Assembly: GCF_016774335.1 (NCBI RefSeq)
Contig: NZ_JAETWA010000006.1
Span: forward strand, 1-64,000
Source: Luteimonas saliphila
Lineage (GTDB): Bacteria; Pseudomonadota; Gammaproteobacteria; Xanthomonadales; Xanthomonadaceae
DNA length: 64,000 nucleotides
Direction of reading: 5' to 3'
Within the stretch, counting starts at the first letter, position 1; each line of letters begins with the position of its first letter. A program made the position numbers and the translations under genes. The notes beneath the pieces were generated by a model. It ran no database searches, was not told the origin of the DNA, and was given only the letters and a program-made list of their open reading frames with translations. Shown piece by piece: positions 63,144 through 64,000 of this stretch.

Positions 63144-64000
63144 ATGATCAAGCGTTCCTGTCTGTGCGCAGCCCTGCTGCTGGCGTTGGCCGGCACAACG
63201 CCCGTGTTGGCGCAATCCGAAGCCCGGCATGCTGTTGAGCTTCAGGCGCAGGATCTGGGGACGGCGCTCAAGCTGCTGGCGCAGCAGACGAAGCTCCAGA
63301 TCGTGTACTCGGCCGATCTGGTGCAGGGGAAGCGAGCGCCGGCACTCGATGGTTCGCTGACGGCGACAGAAGCCTTGAGCGAGCTACTGAGGGGGACTGG
63401 CCTCAAGTACGAGTTTCTGGATCCGCAGACGGTGACGTTGTCGCCGCTCGGTGCCGCTGCCCAGCGGCTCTCGGGAGGGGCAGGACAAGCAAGCGCCTCG
63501 GGCTCCGCCGGCGACGCAGAGAGAGGCGCTTCCGCCACACCGCCTGCATCAGCCCAACAGGATCAGCTGCAGCCTGCGACAGGAGGAAGAGACCAAGCGC
63601 TGGATCTTGAAAAGGTCGTGGTCACGGGAACGCGTATCCGCGGAGGTGCTACACCATCCCCAGTGATCGCCATCGGTTCGGAGCGGATCCGGGAAGAAGG
63701 CTTCACCGATCTCGGCGAGGTGATTCGCAGCGTGCCACAGAACTCATCGGGCGGTCAGAACCCAGGTGTCCTGATGGGGAACGTGATCGGAGCCGGCGTT
63801 CAGAACCAGAATCTGACCGGAGGATCCGCATTGAACCTGCGAGGCCTCGGCCCGGACGCGTCGCTGACGCTGCTCAACGGGCGCCGCATGGTTTACAGCG
63901 GTTTCGTGCAGGCGATCGATATCAGCGCGATTCCGATCGAGGCGGTGGAGCAGATCGAGATAGTTGCCGATGGTGCTTCCGCCATCTATGGCTCCGATGC
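63144..64000 (+). CDS. TonB-dependent receptor with STN signalling domain (partial)
   Basis: The gene runs off the right edge; 285 codons are visible. Residues 1-23 are a signal peptide (CAALLLALAGTTPVLA-Q). Residues 28-100 form an STN domain (VELQAQDLGTALKLLAQQTK, LDGSLTATEALSELLRGTGL), the part that contacts FecR. A Ser/Ala/Gln-rich linker is followed by the TonB box-like LDLEKVVVTGTRI and the plug domain (ALNLRGLGPDASLTLLNGRRM, VEQIEIVADGASAIYGSD). Start 63144 has ggagaaagg six bases upstream; an in-frame ATG at 63093 would add 17 residues. Substrate unknown; the adjacent S9 hydrolase suggests peptides. Confidence 0.93.
   Translation, partial: MIKRSCLCAALLLALAGTTPVLAQSEARHAVELQAQDLGTALKLLAQQTKLQIVYSADLVQGKRAPALDGSLTATEALSELLRGTGLKYEFLDPQTVTLSPLGAAAQRLSGGAGQASASGSAGDAERGASATPPASAQQDQLQPATGGRDQALDLEKVVVTGTRIRGGATPSPVIAIGSERIREEGFTDLGEVIRSVPQNSSGGQNPGVLMGNVIGAGVQNQNLTGGSALNLRGLGPDASLTLLNGRRMVYSGFVQAIDISAIPIEAVEQIEIVADGASAIYGSD

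Overview
The window is high-GC DNA (about 70 percent in most rows) from a gammaproteobacterium of the Xanthomonadaceae/Lysobacteraceae, most like Lysobacter or Luteimonas. The evidence is gene order and protein style: trpF / divergent LysR gene / trpBA / accD; tpiA-secG-tRNA-Leu-nuoA..N; a Tat-exported DUF1501 protein next to DUF1800; a PEP synthase divergent from its bifunctional regulator; and two TonB-dependent receptors, one with an STN signalling domain. I saw no phage, IS element or CRISPR array. The species call is inference.

Layout. 1-7470: tryptophan and envelope-precursor genes (trpF, a TrpI-like regulator, trpB, trpA, accD overlapping glmM, an iron/2-oxoglutarate-type oxygenase). 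7471-10354: a 574-bp non-coding stretch holding a large inverted-repeat structure, then a secreted trypsin-like protease and a short-chain dehydrogenase on the minus strand. 10420-27438: tpiA, secG, tRNA-Leu(GAG) and the complete 14-gene NADH:ubiquinone oxidoreductase operon nuoA-N. 27603-37182: initiator tRNA, an intrinsic-terminator-like hairpin, then rimP-nusA-infB-rbfA-truB-rpsO-pnp, the conserved transcription/translation/RNA-decay operon. 37337-44277 (minus): DUF1501, DUF1800, a glutamine-dependent asparagine synthetase and a GntP-type permease. 44447-52195: TonB receptor, a transporter-fused hybrid histidine kinase, DUF2721 protein, oligoribonuclease and EcsC-family protein. 52256-56513: ppsA / ppsR divergent pair, DUF1249 protein and a 70-residue protein. 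56914-57215: minus-strand tRNA-Ala(GGC)-tRNA-Glu(TTC) unit with recognisable promoter and terminator. 57480-64000: a GlxA-type regulator, an exported DJ-1-like protein, a 5'-truncated S9 hydrolase, and an ECF sigma / FecR / STN-TonB receptor signalling cassette that runs off the right edge.

Co-operation. The nuo genes build complex I and mostly overlap by 1-10 bp. The metY-to-pnp block couples initiation, elongation control, ribosome maturation and RNA turnover. The ECF sigma, FecR and STN receptor form a cell-surface signalling loop, and the same bipartite motif with the same spacing lies upstream of both the sigma gene and the receptor gene, so I predict an autoregulated regulon.

The most distinctive non-gene content is a set of small repeats placed inside otherwise tight operons: REP-like pairs (one supplies the trpB stop codon), two elements bracketed by inverted 7-bp tandem repeats (nuoD/E and infB/rbfA), a triple hairpin array (nuoK/L) and a 110-bp cloverleaf-like inverted repeat (7845-7954).
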